64,000 nucleotides of DNA. Source: Altererythrobacter sp. CAU 1644 (lineage in GTDB: Bacteria; Pseudomonadota; Alphaproteobacteria; Sphingomonadales; Sphingomonadaceae). The first letter of the stretch is position 1. The number at the start of each line of letters is the position of its first letter. The notes under the pieces were generated by a model. That model searched no databases and was not told the origin of the DNA. It saw only the letters and a list, made by a program, of their open reading frames with translations. The stretch covers positions 1,189,001-1,253,000 of the forward strand of contig NZ_CP121106.1 of assembly GCF_029623755.1 (NCBI RefSeq). Reading direction: 5' to 3'. The position numbers and the translations under genes were made by a program. Of the stretch, positions 17,870-26,193 are shown in pieces.

Positions 17870-19145
17870 GAATATCCTTCTGCTAGGCTCGGGCGGGCGC
17901 GAACATGCGCTGGCGTGGAAGCTGGCGCAATCCCCGCTTTGCGCGAAGCTCTACGCTGCCCCCGGGAATCCAGGCATAGCCGAGGAAGCCGAGCTGGTAG
18001 CGCTCGATGCGAAGGATCACGCCGCGGTCGCGCGGTTCTGCGCCGAGCGTGCCATCGACCTGGTCGTGATCGGGCCCGAAGCACCATTGGTCGACGGTCT
18101 TGCCGACAGTTTGCGGGCGGCGGGCGTTGCGGTGTTCGGCCCCTCCAAGGCGGCCGCGCAGCTCGAAGGTAGCAAGGGCTTTACCAAGGATCTGTGCGAG
18201 CGCGCCGGGATCCCTACCGCGGGCTATGTCCGCACGACCGCGCTCGGCGAAGCGATAGCCGCGCTTGACCGGTTCGACGCGCCCTATGTGCTCAAGGCTG
18301 ACGGTCTCGCCGCCGGCAAGGGCGTGGTGATCGCCGAAACGCGGGACGAAGCCGAGGCAGCGCTCGCGGACATGTTCGGCGGCGCTTTCGGCGAGGCGGG
18401 CGCCGAGGTGGTGATCGAGGAATTCATGCGCGGCGAGGAAGCCAGCTTCTTCGCGCTGACCGATGGCACCACGATCCTCCCCTTCGGCAGCGCGCAGGAC
18501 CACAAGCGCGTGGGCGAGGGCGATACCGGCCCCAACACCGGCGGCATGGGTGCCTATTCGCCCGCCCCGGTGCTGACCCCGGCGCTCGAACGGCAAGTCA
18601 TGGACGACATCATCGGGCCGACCGTCGCGACGATGAAGGCCGAGGGCATCCCCTATTCCGGCGTGCTCTATGCCGGGCTGATGCTGACCGAGCAGGGGCC
18701 CAGGCTGATCGAATACAATTGCCGCTTCGGCGACCCCGAATGCCAGGTCCTGATGACGCGGCTCGAAAGCGATCTCGCCGAGATCATGCTCGCTTGTGCC
18801 GAGGGGCGCCTGGCCGAATGCGAGGCCCGCTTCGACGCTGATGCCGCACTAACGGTGGTGATGGCGGCGCGGGGTTATCCCGGTGCGCCCGAGAAGGGTG
18901 GCTCCTTCGACCTGGGTTCGGCCGAGAGCGAAGGAGCCAAGGTGTTCCATGCCGGCACCGCGCTCAAGGACGGTGAGCTGGTCGCCAATGGCGGGCGCGT
19001 GCTGAACGTCACCGCCATCGGCCGCAGCGTGACCGAGGCCAAGGCCAGCGCCTATCGCGCGGTCGACTCGGTCGACTTCCCGAGCGGCTTCTTCCGCCGC
19101 GATATTGGCTGGCGCGAGGTCGAGCGCGAGTCGGAAACGGCCTGA
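17868..19145 (+). CDS. purD: Phosphoribosylamine--glycine ligase
   Basis: 425 residues, standard PurD length. Starts [19 protein letters not shown], the canonical N-terminus. Other landmarks are [58 protein letters not shown] and [12 protein letters not shown], an intact ATP-grasp ligase. It makes GAR from phosphoribosylamine, glycine and ATP in purine synthesis. The start codon lies within the first codon region of xseA on the other strand, so its promoter and ribosome binding site must lie in xseA coding DNA. Confidence 0.97.
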   Translation: MNILLLGSGGREHALAWKLAQSPLCAKLYAAPGNPGIAEEAELVALDAKDHAAVARFCAERAIDLVVIGPEAPLVDGLADSLRAAGVAVFGPSKAAAQLEGSKGFTKDLCERAGIPTAGYVRTTALGEAIAALDRFDAPYVLKADGLAAGKGVVIAETRDEAEAALADMFGGAFGEAGAEVVIEEFMRGEEASFFALTDGTTILPFGSAQDHKRVGEGDTGPNTGGMGAYSPAPVLTPALERQVMDDIIGPTVATMKAEGIPYSGVLYAGLMLTEQGPRLIEYNCRFGDPECQVLMTRLESDLAEIMLACAEGRLAECEARFDADAALTVVMAARGYPGAPEKGGSFDLGSAESEGAKVFHAGTALKDGELVANGGRVLNVTAIGRSVTEAKASAYRAVDSVDFPSGFFRRDIGWREVERESETA

Positions 19146-19176
19146 ATCGTTGTAGCGGAGCAACAGGCCATTCGGT

Positions 19177-19195
19177 TTATCCACAATGTGGATAA
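19177..19195. repeat. Perfect inverted pair of DnaA-box consensus sequences
   Basis: TTATCCACA, one A, then TGTGGATAA: a 9-bp perfect inverted repeat in which each arm is the exact consensus DnaA box. It lies 32 bp after the purD stop. The 1-base centre makes a terminator hairpin unlikely. No other boxes of this quality, AT-rich unwinding region or replication genes are apparent nearby, so it is better read as an orphan DnaA-binding site than as oriC. Confidence 0.6.
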
Positions 19196-19293
19196 GTCTG
19201 TCGCAATCAGCCTCCCATTATTTGCGGGCGAGGCCTATCCTCGCTCCATAAAAAAGAAAGGTCGCATACCCTCTTTGCCTTACGAAGGACGGT

Positions 19294-19452
19294 ATGATGG
19301 CAATGCTCCGTTTCCAGAATTCCGGCTCGCGGGGATGGTCTCCGCAGAAGCGACCTCTCGATCCTATCGCTCGCCGCGCTATCTTTGGCCCGATCCAGCC
19401 GATGGAAGAGGAAACGCGCTTCTCGCTGGCGGCCCTTTTTCGCCGCCACTGA
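19294..19452 (+). CDS. Possible 52-residue protein
   Basis: Small reading frame starting ATGATGGC, with AAGGA four bases upstream, ending at TGA 19450-19452. The product begins MMAMLRFQNSGSRGW and ends FSLAALFRRH, with central PIARRAIFGPIQPMEEE; it is basic and not obviously hydrophobic. I do not recognise a family. It sits in the 430-bp purD to cytochrome c space, between the DnaA boxes and the FNR box. The good Shine-Dalgarno and protein-like composition support it; its shortness weakens it. Confidence 0.45.
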   Translation: MMAMLRFQNSGSRGWSPQKRPLDPIARRAIFGPIQPMEEETRFSLAALFRRH

Positions 19453-19505
19453 CCCTGCGCCCAAGGCGTAGTCGCTTGCAGCTCAATCGCGGCTGACAGG
19501 CATTT

Positions 19506-19519
19506 TTGATCTACATCAA
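19506..19519. promoter_or_regulatory. Perfect FNR/FnrL-type box
   Basis: TTGAT-CTAC-ATCAA, an exact match to the FNR/ANR consensus TTGATNNNNATCAA, centred about 64 bp upstream of the ATG of the cytochrome c lipoprotein gene. Position and target suggest activation under low oxygen. Confidence 0.65.
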
Positions 19520-19576
19520 TGCTTTGCGGCGCAAACTCGTCCACTCTTGGATCAGAGGATGCAAGGGAGTCGAGCA

Positions 19577-19942
19577 ATGCAAGCCAAGGGTTTCGTCAGT
19601 CTGATATTGCTGTTGAGCGCTTCGTGCGCCCATACGGCTGCGCCCGAAAGCCCGGCCACCGCGGCGGCGACCAGCCATGAGGATCTCGCCTTCATTCAAG
19701 CGGCGTGCGCCGGCTGCCACGCAGTCGAGCCGTTGCACCTCTCGCCCAATCCCAATGCGCCGACCTTCGTCGAGATCGTCAATCGCGAAGGCGTGACCCG
19801 GCGGTCGATGCACCGCTTCCTGTCCGATGCCCACAACTACCCCGAGGTGATGGATTTCGACCTGGAAGAGCACCACGTCGACCTGCTCACCGACTATATG
19901 CTCACCCTCAAGGATCCGGAGCGGAAGCTGTCGCCCTATTAG
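19577..19942 (+). CDS. Cytochrome c lipoprotein
   Basis: 121 residues from ATG 19577, chosen for the GGGAG seven bases upstream and because it puts a signal sequence (GFVSLILLLSASC) at the N-terminus; the Cys after LLSAS is a lipobox. One heme c site, CAGCH, lies near residue 51, and a Met in YPEVMDF could be the sixth ligand. It is a small class I cytochrome c, membrane-tethered in the periplasm. Its role in electron transfer is inferred. A perfect FNR-type box lies upstream, which would link it to oxygen limitation. Confidence 0.88.
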   Translation: MQAKGFVSLILLLSASCAHTAAPESPATAAATSHEDLAFIQAACAGCHAVEPLHLSPNPNAPTFVEIVNREGVTRRSMHRFLSDAHNYPEVMDFDLEEHHVDLLTDYMLTLKDPERKLSPY

Positions 19943-20034
19943 CTTCCGGCAGCATGCGCGATGGGTCGCGCTTGGAGGCAGGCTCCTCTTCGTGATATTG
20001 TCGCGATCGGGTCGAGAACTGGGGGAGGTTCTCC

Positions 20035-20862
20035 ATGCCGTACCGCTACGGACATTATTATGTCGGCTTCGTTCTGCTCGTCATTCTGGGCGGGTTCTGG
20101 GCCAGCTACTGGTCGCTATTCGGGAAGGTGCCGCTCGCCTTCCACCTTCACGCCATCAGTTCATCCGCCTGGCTGCTCCTGCTGATCGTCCAAAGCGTCG
20201 CAATCCACCGACGATCAAACGCATTCCACCGGCAAATGGGCCGGGCGAGCTTCGCGCTCTTCCCGTTCCTTATTCTCGGTTTCGTGATGATCATCGACGT
20301 CTCGGCCAATCGCTATGCCTCGGCCGAAAGTCCCTTCATCCTGCACAACGGGCCATCCTTCGGGATCGGCATGCTGATCGCGATCGCCGCCTATCTCACG
20401 CTGTTCTACCTGGCGCTCAAGAACCGTCGCAAGGTCAAGCTACATGCCGGGTACATGCTGGCGACTCCGCTGATCCTGTTCGAATCGCCATTCAGCCGGG
20501 TGCTCGACCAATATCTCCCGTGGACCAATTTCATCGGCAGTGAAGGGCCGCACGCAGTGCAGGATGTCATCGCTATCAGCGATGGGCTGGCCGTCATCTT
20601 TGCGCTGACGCTCTACTTCCTGGACCGCAAGAATGGCGCGCCCTGGCTTGTCGCCTCCTTCTTCATGGCGCTCCAGGCGGTCGTCATGTGGAATGCGCCC
20701 TTCGTCCCACAATTGGGCCCCGTGTTCAGCGCCTACGCACAGATCCCGCTCGCCATCACGGCCACGGCGGGCATAGTGGCCGGTGGCCTGGCGGGTTGGC
20801 TTGGCTGGCGAGCAGGCGGTGCCGGTGCGGCGCCCGCAAAGGCGCGCGCCCAGGCCGCCTGA
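20035..20862 (+). CDS. Multi-pass inner-membrane protein, unknown
   Basis: 275 residues with about seven to eight hydrophobic segments (for example YVGFVLLVILGGFWASYW, then LLLLIVQSVAIH, FALFPFLILGFVMII, and a long C-terminal pair). Several His residues sit near membrane edges (FHLHAISS, FHRQMGRAS, KLHAGYM), which could suggest a heme-binding or cytochrome b561-like fold, but I cannot assign a family. It starts 92 bp after the cytochrome c lipoprotein on the same strand and may share its FNR-controlled transcript. The tail is an Ala-rich low-complexity stretch. Confidence 0.75.
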   Translation: MPYRYGHYYVGFVLLVILGGFWASYWSLFGKVPLAFHLHAISSSAWLLLLIVQSVAIHRRSNAFHRQMGRASFALFPFLILGFVMIIDVSANRYASAESPFILHNGPSFGIGMLIAIAAYLTLFYLALKNRRKVKLHAGYMLATPLILFESPFSRVLDQYLPWTNFIGSEGPHAVQDVIAISDGLAVIFALTLYFLDRKNGAPWLVASFFMALQAVVMWNAPFVPQLGPVFSAYAQIPLAITATAGIVAGGLAGWLGWRAGGAGAAPAKARAQAA

Positions 20863-20865
20863 GGA

Positions 20866-21861
20866 TCAGCCCAGCTTTGCGGCCATCAGGGCCTTGAGAT
20901 CGGTTTCGGTTCGTGCGCCGTAGTGCGAGATGATCTCGCAGGCGGCGATCGCACCGCGCCTGAGGCAAGTTTCGAGCGGTTCGCCGTTGACGTGGCCGTA
21001 GAGGAACCCCGCGGCAAAGAGGTCGCCCGCGCCGGTCGTGTCGACGACGCGATCGATCGGTTCGGCTGCGACTTCGGCGCGCTCGCCATTGCGGGTGGCG
21101 ATGGCCCCGTCGGCGCTGCGGGTCACAACAAGCGTCGGCACCTTGTCCTTGATCGCGGCAATCCCGTCCTCGATATTGTCGGTGCCCGTGAGCGCGAACA
21201 GTTCGAGATGGTTGGCGAACAGGATATCGATCATCCCGTCCTCGATCAGCGCGCGGAAATCGTCGCCATGGCGATCGATCACGAATACCTCTGACAGCGT
21301 GAAAGCGACTTCGCGTCCCGCTTCGCGCGCGGTTTCGATCGCGCGGCGCATGGCGGCACGCGGCTCTTCGGGATCCCACAGATAGCCTTCGAGATAGAGC
21401 ACCTTGGCCCCGCCAATGGCTTCTTCGTCGAGCGCTTCGGCCGGGAGGAACTGGCTCGCGCCGAGGAAGGTGTTCATCGTGCGCTGCGCATCGGGCGTCA
21501 CGAAGATCAGGCAGCGCGCAGTCGAGGGATCACCGGCGCGCACTGGCGTGTCGAAATCGATCCCCACGGCGCGAATGTCATGCGCGAAGACTTCGCCCAG
21601 CTGGTCGTCGGACACCTGTCCGATGAAGGAGCATTGTGCGCCCAGCGCCGACAGGCCCGCCAGCGTATTGGCCGCCGAACCGCCCGAGATTTCGCGCGCG
21701 GGGCCCATCGCATCGTAGAGCTCCTTGGCCCGCTCGGCATCGACCAGGGTCATGCCGCCCCGGTTGAGCTGCAGTTCCTCGATAAGTTCGTCGCTGGCGG
21801 GGGACATCACGTCCACAATGGCATTGCCGATGGCGATTACGTCGTAGCGGGGTTCTGTCAC
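20866..21861 (-). CDS. Adenosine kinase (PfkB family)
   Basis: 331 residues. N-terminal YDVIAIGNAIVDVMSP, then GGSAANTLAGLSALG and the catalytic DTTGAGDLFAAGF near the C-terminus, all typical of the ribokinase/PfkB family. The alphaproteobacterial adenosine kinase group has exactly this N-terminus and length. It would phosphorylate adenosine to AMP in purine salvage; related sugar or nucleoside kinases are the alternative. It converges on the membrane protein gene with 3 bp between stops. Confidence 0.88.
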   Translation of the reverse strand: MTEPRYDVIAIGNAIVDVMSPASDELIEELQLNRGGMTLVDAERAKELYDAMGPAREISGGSAANTLAGLSALGAQCSFIGQVSDDQLGEVFAHDIRAVGIDFDTPVRAGDPSTARCLIFVTPDAQRTMNTFLGASQFLPAEALDEEAIGGAKVLYLEGYLWDPEEPRAAMRRAIETAREAGREVAFTLSEVFVIDRHGDDFRALIEDGMIDILFANHLELFALTGTDNIEDGIAAIKDKVPTLVVTRSADGAIATRNGERAEVAAEPIDRVVDTTGAGDLFAAGFLYGHVNGEPLETCLRRGAIAACEIISHYGARTETDLKALMAAKLG

Positions 21862-21989
21862 TGGTGTTCCTGAATTGAATCTTTGAAGTTGCGCGGTCGC
21901 CTAGCGGCTAAGCGGTGGAAGGCCAAGGGGAATGCTGCGCATTGGCGTTGACTTGGCCCGGCTTCAACCCGAAACGCAGCGCAGAGCCC

Positions 21990-22676
21990 ATGCCCGCAGT
22001 CATCAACGCCCTCGTGCTGGCCATGCGCCAGCTGTCCGACCCGCCGGTGCTGCGGGTGCTGGCCAAGAGCATCGCGATCACGATCGGGTTGTTCGTGTTG
22101 CTGGGCTTCGGAATTTCGGAAGGTCTGCCCCGGCTCATGTCCGGCTACCTCGACCTCGGCGGCGAAACCTACGCCATTCTCTCGCTCATTCTGACGCTCT
22201 TCGCGCTGTGGTTCCTGTTCCGCATCGTCGCCGTGGCCGTCCTCCAGTTCTTCGCCGACGAGGTCGTGATAGCGGTCGAGGCGCGGCATTATCCTGCCGC
22301 AAGCTTGGGTGCGCGCCGCCTGCCCTTTCGCGAGGACCTGTCCAACAGCCTCGGCAGCATCGCGCGGACCATCGGGATCAACCTGCTCGCCATTCCAATC
22401 GCCCTGCTCTTGATCCCGACCGGGATCGGACCCGCCATCGCCTTCTTCGGCGCCAATGCGATCTTGCTGGGCCGCGAACTGACCGACATGGCGTGGTTGC
22501 GGCACCGGCAGGACCCGGGCGCGCGCTCCCCGGCGGGCCGCGTGGACCGCCTGATCCTGGGCGCCGCCGTCGCCGGCCTCATGCTGGTGCCGTTCGTCAA
22601 TCTGCTGGCCCCGGTGCTGGGCGCGGCTGCCGGGACCCATCTCGTCCATCGGCGGTTGAGGAATGACAATGCGTAG
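21990..22676 (+). CDS. EI24 domain-containing membrane protein (CysZ-like)
   Basis: 228 residues from ATG 21990; a longer frame from 21915 has no homology-like sequence and is rejected. About four to five transmembrane segments with LAKSIAITIGLFVLLGF, ILTLFALWFLFRIVAVAVL and the EI24 signature ARRLPFREDLSNSLGSIAR. CysZ of E. coli, in the same family, is a sulfate permease; alphaproteobacterial EI24 proteins are not well characterised. Its 3' end overlaps the next lipoprotein gene by 14 bp. Confidence 0.87.
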   Translation: MPAVINALVLAMRQLSDPPVLRVLAKSIAITIGLFVLLGFGISEGLPRLMSGYLDLGGETYAILSLILTLFALWFLFRIVAVAVLQFFADEVVIAVEARHYPAASLGARRLPFREDLSNSLGSIARTIGINLLAIPIALLLIPTGIGPAIAFFGANAILLGRELTDMAWLRHRQDPGARSPAGRVDRLILGAAVAGLMLVPFVNLLAPVLGAAAGTHLVHRRLRNDNA

Positions 22677-23106
22677 TGCCGCCCTTCTCTTGACTTCGCT
22701 GACCTTGGGTGCCTGCGTTTCTGCACCCAAGCCCGAACCGCGACCGCAGGCCCCGGCAGCGGTCCGCCCCGCCACCCCGCCGCCGCAAAGCCCCCCGGCC
22801 CAGCAGCCCGTGGCGCCGAATTCGCGCTTCATTGCCCCGCAGGTCATGCGCCTGCCCGGACTGGAGGGCGTCATCGGGCAACGCGCCGACGCGCTGGAGC
22901 GGGTGTTCGGCAAGGCCCGGCTCGACGTGAAGGAGGGCGACGTGCGTAAGCTGCAGTTCGCCGGGGAACCTTGCGTGCTCGACATCTATCTCTATCCGCT
23001 GAGCCCTGGCGCAGCCCCCACCGCAACCCATGTCGAAGCCCGCCGCAGCAGCGATGGGCAGTCCGTCGACCGCGCCGCCTGCGTGCGCGCCCTGGGCGCG
23101 AATTGA
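22663..23106 (+). CDS. Small proline-rich lipoprotein, unknown
   Basis: 147 residues from ATG 22663, with a second Met two codons on. The signal ends in a lipobox (LTLGAC). Residues about 22-55 are rich in Pro, Ala and Gln and probably disordered; the C-terminal part (MRLPGLEGVIGQRADALERV and CVLDIYLYP) looks folded and has two Cys. The pattern is shared by many unnamed sphingomonad lipoproteins. Coupled to the EI24 gene by overlap. Function unknown. Confidence 0.8.
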   Translation: MTMRSAALLLTSLTLGACVSAPKPEPRPQAPAAVRPATPPPQSPPAQQPVAPNSRFIAPQVMRLPGLEGVIGQRADALERVFGKARLDVKEGDVRKLQFAGEPCVLDIYLYPLSPGAAPTATHVEARRSSDGQSVDRAACVRALGAN

Positions 23107-23183
23107 GGCTTTCGCCCCCGGCGGTAACCCCATCTTAAGCAAGAGTTGCGATGCCTGAGCCTGAGGGAAAAGGGGCACGGGCC

Positions 23184-24125
23184 ATGAGCTATCAATTCTC
23201 CGAACTCGCCGACCAGGTCGCGCAAGACGGGATCGTATCGCCATCCGAGTTGCAGAACCTGCGACAGCTCGGCTGGGGCGACGGCCAGATCCACCGCGAG
23301 GAAGCGGAGGCGATCTTCGCCATCAACCGCCAGCTGGCCCATCCCACCGCCGAATGGGTCGATTTCTTCGTCGAGGCTGTGGCCGAATTCGTGCTCAACG
23401 GTTCTGAGCCGCGCGAGATGTGCAGCGAAGAGGAAGCGCAGTGGTTGGTCCACGCGCTCGACCACGACGGGCGGCTCGATTCCATGGCCGAACTCGAAGT
23501 GCTGGTGCGGATCGTCGAGCGTGCGCGCAATGTCCCCGACAGCCTCAAGCACTACGCATTGCGGCAGATCGAACAGGCCGTGCTGACCGGCACCGGCCCG
23601 ACCCGCCACGGCGGCGACCTTTCGGCGACACATATCAGCGCCGCCGAATGCCGCATCGTGCGCCGGCTGATCTTCGCCAGCGGCGGCCACGGACCAGCCG
23701 CAGTGACCCGATACGACGCCGAGATGCTCTTCCGGCTCAAGGACGAGACGCTGTACGAGGAAAACGCGCCGCAGTGGGACGACCTGTTCGTTGATGGCGT
23801 CGCCAACTACCTCAAGGGATTCCACCTGCAGAACGCGCAACTCAGCCACGAACGCGTCAAAGAACTCGAGAGCTTCGTCGCCGACAACTCGGCCAGCGTC
23901 GGGCGCTTTTTCGGCGCGATGGCCAAGGAAATGCCGCAGGTGCAGAACCACTTCGGCAAGGTCTTCGGCAAGAAGCCCGAAGGCACAAACTACACCGAGG
24001 CCGCGGCCGCCGGGAACCTGGTCACCGACAACGAGCAGGAATGGCTCGAGAAGATGATCGACGCCGATGGCGAGGTCGACGACCTCGAGCGCGCGCTTCT
24101 GAGCCGGATTATCGACGAGGGTTGA
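23184..24125 (+). CDS. Unknown protein with internal duplication
   Basis: 313 residues from ATG 23184, preceded by AAAAGGGG; an earlier ATG at 23151 has no good ribosome binding site. The protein is acidic and soluble. Two halves resemble each other: REEAEAIFAINRQL with EWVDFFVEAVAEF near residues 36-70 against YDAEMLFRLKDETL with QWDDLFVDGVANY near 182-215, and EAQWLVHALDHDGRLDSM against EQEWLEKMIDADGEVDDL. The DHDGR and DADGE loops resemble EF-hand or TerB-like metal-binding loops, but I cannot assign a family. A GTAA-N7-TTAA element at 23124-23138 resembles a CtrA site. Confidence 0.8.
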   Translation: MSYQFSELADQVAQDGIVSPSELQNLRQLGWGDGQIHREEAEAIFAINRQLAHPTAEWVDFFVEAVAEFVLNGSEPREMCSEEEAQWLVHALDHDGRLDSMAELEVLVRIVERARNVPDSLKHYALRQIEQAVLTGTGPTRHGGDLSATHISAAECRIVRRLIFASGGHGPAAVTRYDAEMLFRLKDETLYEENAPQWDDLFVDGVANYLKGFHLQNAQLSHERVKELESFVADNSASVGRFFGAMAKEMPQVQNHFGKVFGKKPEGTNYTEAAAAGNLVTDNEQEWLEKMIDADGEVDDLERALLSRIIDEG

Positions 24126-24134
24126 GCCCGAAGC

Positions 24135-24485
24135 TCACACCATAAAGGATTCGCCGCAGCCGCACGCGCCTTTGGCATTGGGGTTGTCGAACACGAAGCC
24201 GGCGGTGAAATCATCCTCGACCCAATCCATCGTCGATCCGACGAGGTAGAGCACGCTCGCGCCGTCGATGTAAAACACCCCGCCGGGGGTCTCGATCTTC
24301 TCGTCGAACTTGGCTTCTTCGGTGACGTAGTCGACCGAATAGGCGAGACCCGAGCAGCCGCGCCGCGGGGTCGACAGCTTGACCCCGATCGCGTCTTGCG
24401 GCGCCTTGCTCATCAATTCGGCAATCCGGGCTTCGGCGCCGGGCGTCAGCTTGACAGCAGCGGGAATTACGCGGGTATTCATCAC
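24135..24485 (-). CDS. sufA: A-type Fe-S carrier SufA (HesB/IscA family)
   Basis: 116 residues. The three ligand cysteines of A-type carriers are present: RRGCSGLAY and the C-terminal GACGCGESF. SufA receives clusters from the SufBCD scaffold and passes them to apo-proteins. ATG 24485 gives the 4-bp overlap with sufT seen throughout this operon; the next Met is one codon on. Last gene of the suf operon. A second A-type carrier is at 58856-59185. Confidence 0.93.
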   Translation of the reverse strand: MMNTRVIPAAVKLTPGAEARIAELMSKAPQDAIGVKLSTPRRGCSGLAYSVDYVTEEAKFDEKIETPGGVFYIDGASVLYLVGSTMDWVEDDFTAGFVFDNPNAKGACGCGESFMV

Positions 24486-24982
24486 AACATCCCCAGTTCG
24501 AGGCGCGCCTCGTCGGTCATCTTGTCAGGGCCCCACGGCGGATCCCAGACGAGGTTGACCTCGGCATCGCGCACTCCGGGCACGCTGGCGGCGCGCAATT
24601 CGACCTCGCCCGGCATGCTTTCGGCGACCGGGCAATGCGGCGTCGTCAGGGTCATCGTGACCAGCGCGTCTTTCTCGTCGGTGATCTCGACGCCGTAGAT
24701 CAGGCCGAGATCGTAGATATTGACCGGGATTTCCGGGTCGTAGATCTCCTTGAGCGCGGCGATCACGGCTTCGTACAGCTCGCCGCCCGGTTCGCCCGCG
24801 CCGAGGTTTTCGGGCTGCTTCTGCAGGAACCCTTCGAGGTAATCGCGCTTGCGTTCGAGCTTCTCGCCCAGCGATTCGCCTTCGTCGACCGCATCGGAGA
24901 CGCGCGCACGGGGAGGCTTGACGACCTCTTCATTGGGCGCGGGCGCCGCGATGAATTCCTTGTCATCGGATGGCTTGTTCAT
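24482..24982 (-). CDS. sufT: SUF system protein SufT (DUF59/MIP18 family)
   Basis: 166 residues from ATG 24982, which overlaps the sufS stop. The N-terminal 60 residues are charged and Pro-rich. The DUF59 domain follows: EVIAALKEIYDPEIPVNIYD-like segment, then GLIYGVEI, LTTPHCPVAESMPGEVE and NLVWDPPWGPDKMTDEARLELG. SufT helps mature Fe-S proteins under high demand; it lies in suf operons of many bacteria. Cytoplasmic. The Cys in TPHCP is the conserved one. Confidence 0.92.
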   Translation of the reverse strand: MNKPSDDKEFIAAPAPNEEVVKPPRARVSDAVDEGESLGEKLERKRDYLEGFLQKQPENLGAGEPGGELYEAVIAALKEIYDPEIPVNIYDLGLIYGVEITDEKDALVTMTLTTPHCPVAESMPGEVELRAASVPGVRDAEVNLVWDPPWGPDKMTDEARLELGML

Positions 24983-26193
24983 CCGAATATCCTCCTGGTC
25001 CTGGCGATCCCCTCGAGCAGGGCATCGACATCGCTGTGGTCCGAATACAGGCCGAAACTGGCCCGGGCAGTCGCTGGTACGCCAAGGTGATCCATCAGCG
25101 GCTGTGCGCAATGGTGCCCGGCGCGGATGGCGACGCTGCTTTCATCCAATATGGTGCCGAGATCGTGGGGGTGAACCCCGTCGATCGCGAAACTGACGAT
25201 CCCCGCGCTGTCAGACGGGCCGAACAGCGTCACGTCGTTCATCGCGCCCAACTCCGTGCGCAGGCGTTCCACCAGCTCGGTCTCGGTGGCGTGAATGCGC
25301 GCCAGACCAATGCTCTCGACGTAATCGATCGCGGCATGCAGCGCGACCGCCTCGGCAATGGCCGGCGTGCCGGCTTCGAACCGCTGCGGCGGCGGGGCGT
25401 AGGTCGTCTTCTCGAAAGTGACGCGATCGATCATCGCGCCCCCGCCCTGGTAGGGCGGCATCTGGTCGAGGATTTCTCTGCGCGCCCACAAGGCGCCGAT
25501 CCCAGTCGGGCCATAAAGCTTGTGCGCGCTGAAGACGTAGAAATCGCAGCCGATGTCCGCAACGTCGATCTTGAGGCGCGGAGCCGCCTGGCAACCGTCG
25601 AGCAGCAGCTTTGCGCTCACCGAATGGACCAGCGCTGCGGCGCGTTTCGCATCGAGCACGGAGCCGAGCACGTTCGAGACATGCCCGAGGGCCACCAGTC
25701 TGGTCCGCGGACCCAGCAGCGCCTCGAGCGCGCCAAGGTCGATTTCACCGCTCTCGGTCAGCGGGCAGACATCGATCTGCGCACCGGTTCGTTCCGCGAC
25801 CATTTGCCAGGGCACGATGTTCGAATGGTGTTCGAGCGTCGAGAGGACGATCCGGTCACCCTCCCCGATCTGCGTCATGCCCCAGGTTTGCGCGACGAGG
25901 TTGATCGCTTCGGTCGCTCCGCGGGTGAAGACCACCTCGTCTTCGCGCCCTCCGATGAATTCGGCAGTGCGGCGCCGCGCTGCTTCGTAGCGCAGCGTCA
26001 TTTCGGCCGAACGCGAATAGACCCCGCGATGGACCGTCGCGTAGTCCTCGCCCAGGGCGCGTGCCATCGCGCCGATCACCGCCTGCGGTTTCTGCGCCGT
26101 CGCAGCGGTGTCGAGATAGTGCCACGGCTTTCCGTCCGCCGTGCGCAGGCCGGGAAAATCGTCGCGCAAGGACAGGGTGGTCATCTGGTTCAC
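24979..26193 (-). CDS. sufS: Cysteine desulfurase SufS
   Basis: 404 residues from GTG 26193, chosen because GGAG lies eight bases upstream and it makes the 4-bp overlap with sufD; ATG 26184 is the alternative. PLP enzyme of class II desulfurase type: YLDTAATAQKP, THLEHHSN-like LSTLEHHSNIVPWQ, the PLP lysine in VFSAHKLYGPTGIG, and the active-site cysteine in VAIRAGHHCAQPL. It supplies sulfur for the SufBCD scaffold. No SufE is in this operon, so the sulfur acceptor must be encoded elsewhere. Confidence 0.96.
   Translation of the reverse strand: MNQMTTLSLRDDFPGLRTADGKPWHYLDTAATAQKPQAVIGAMARALGEDYATVHRGVYSRSAEMTLRYEAARRRTAEFIGGREDEVVFTRGATEAINLVAQTWGMTQIGEGDRIVLSTLEHHSNIVPWQMVAERTGAQIDVCPLTESGEIDLGALEALLGPRTRLVALGHVSNVLGSVLDAKRAAALVHSVSAKLLLDGCQAAPRLKIDVADIGCDFYVFSAHKLYGPTGIGALWARREILDQMPPYQGGGAMIDRVTFEKTTYAPPPQRFEAGTPAIAEAVALHAAIDYVESIGLARIHATETELVERLRTELGAMNDVTLFGPSDSAGIVSFAIDGVHPHDLGTILDESSVAIRAGHHCAQPLMDHLGVPATARASFGLYSDHSDVDALLEGIARTRRIFG

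Noticed and set aside
19177..19195. Palindrome read as a terminator of purD
   Set aside because: A 1-base centre cannot form a stable hairpin loop, and no T-run follows.
19188..19496. A 102-residue plus-strand frame between purD and the cytochrome c gene
   Set aside because: It starts with a codon inside the DnaA-box palindrome, lacks a Shine-Dalgarno, and conflicts in frame with the better 52-residue candidate.
19146..19576. Chromosome origin
   Set aside because: Only two DnaA boxes, no clear AT-rich unwinding region, and none of the usual neighbours (hemE, dnaA, gidA, parAB).
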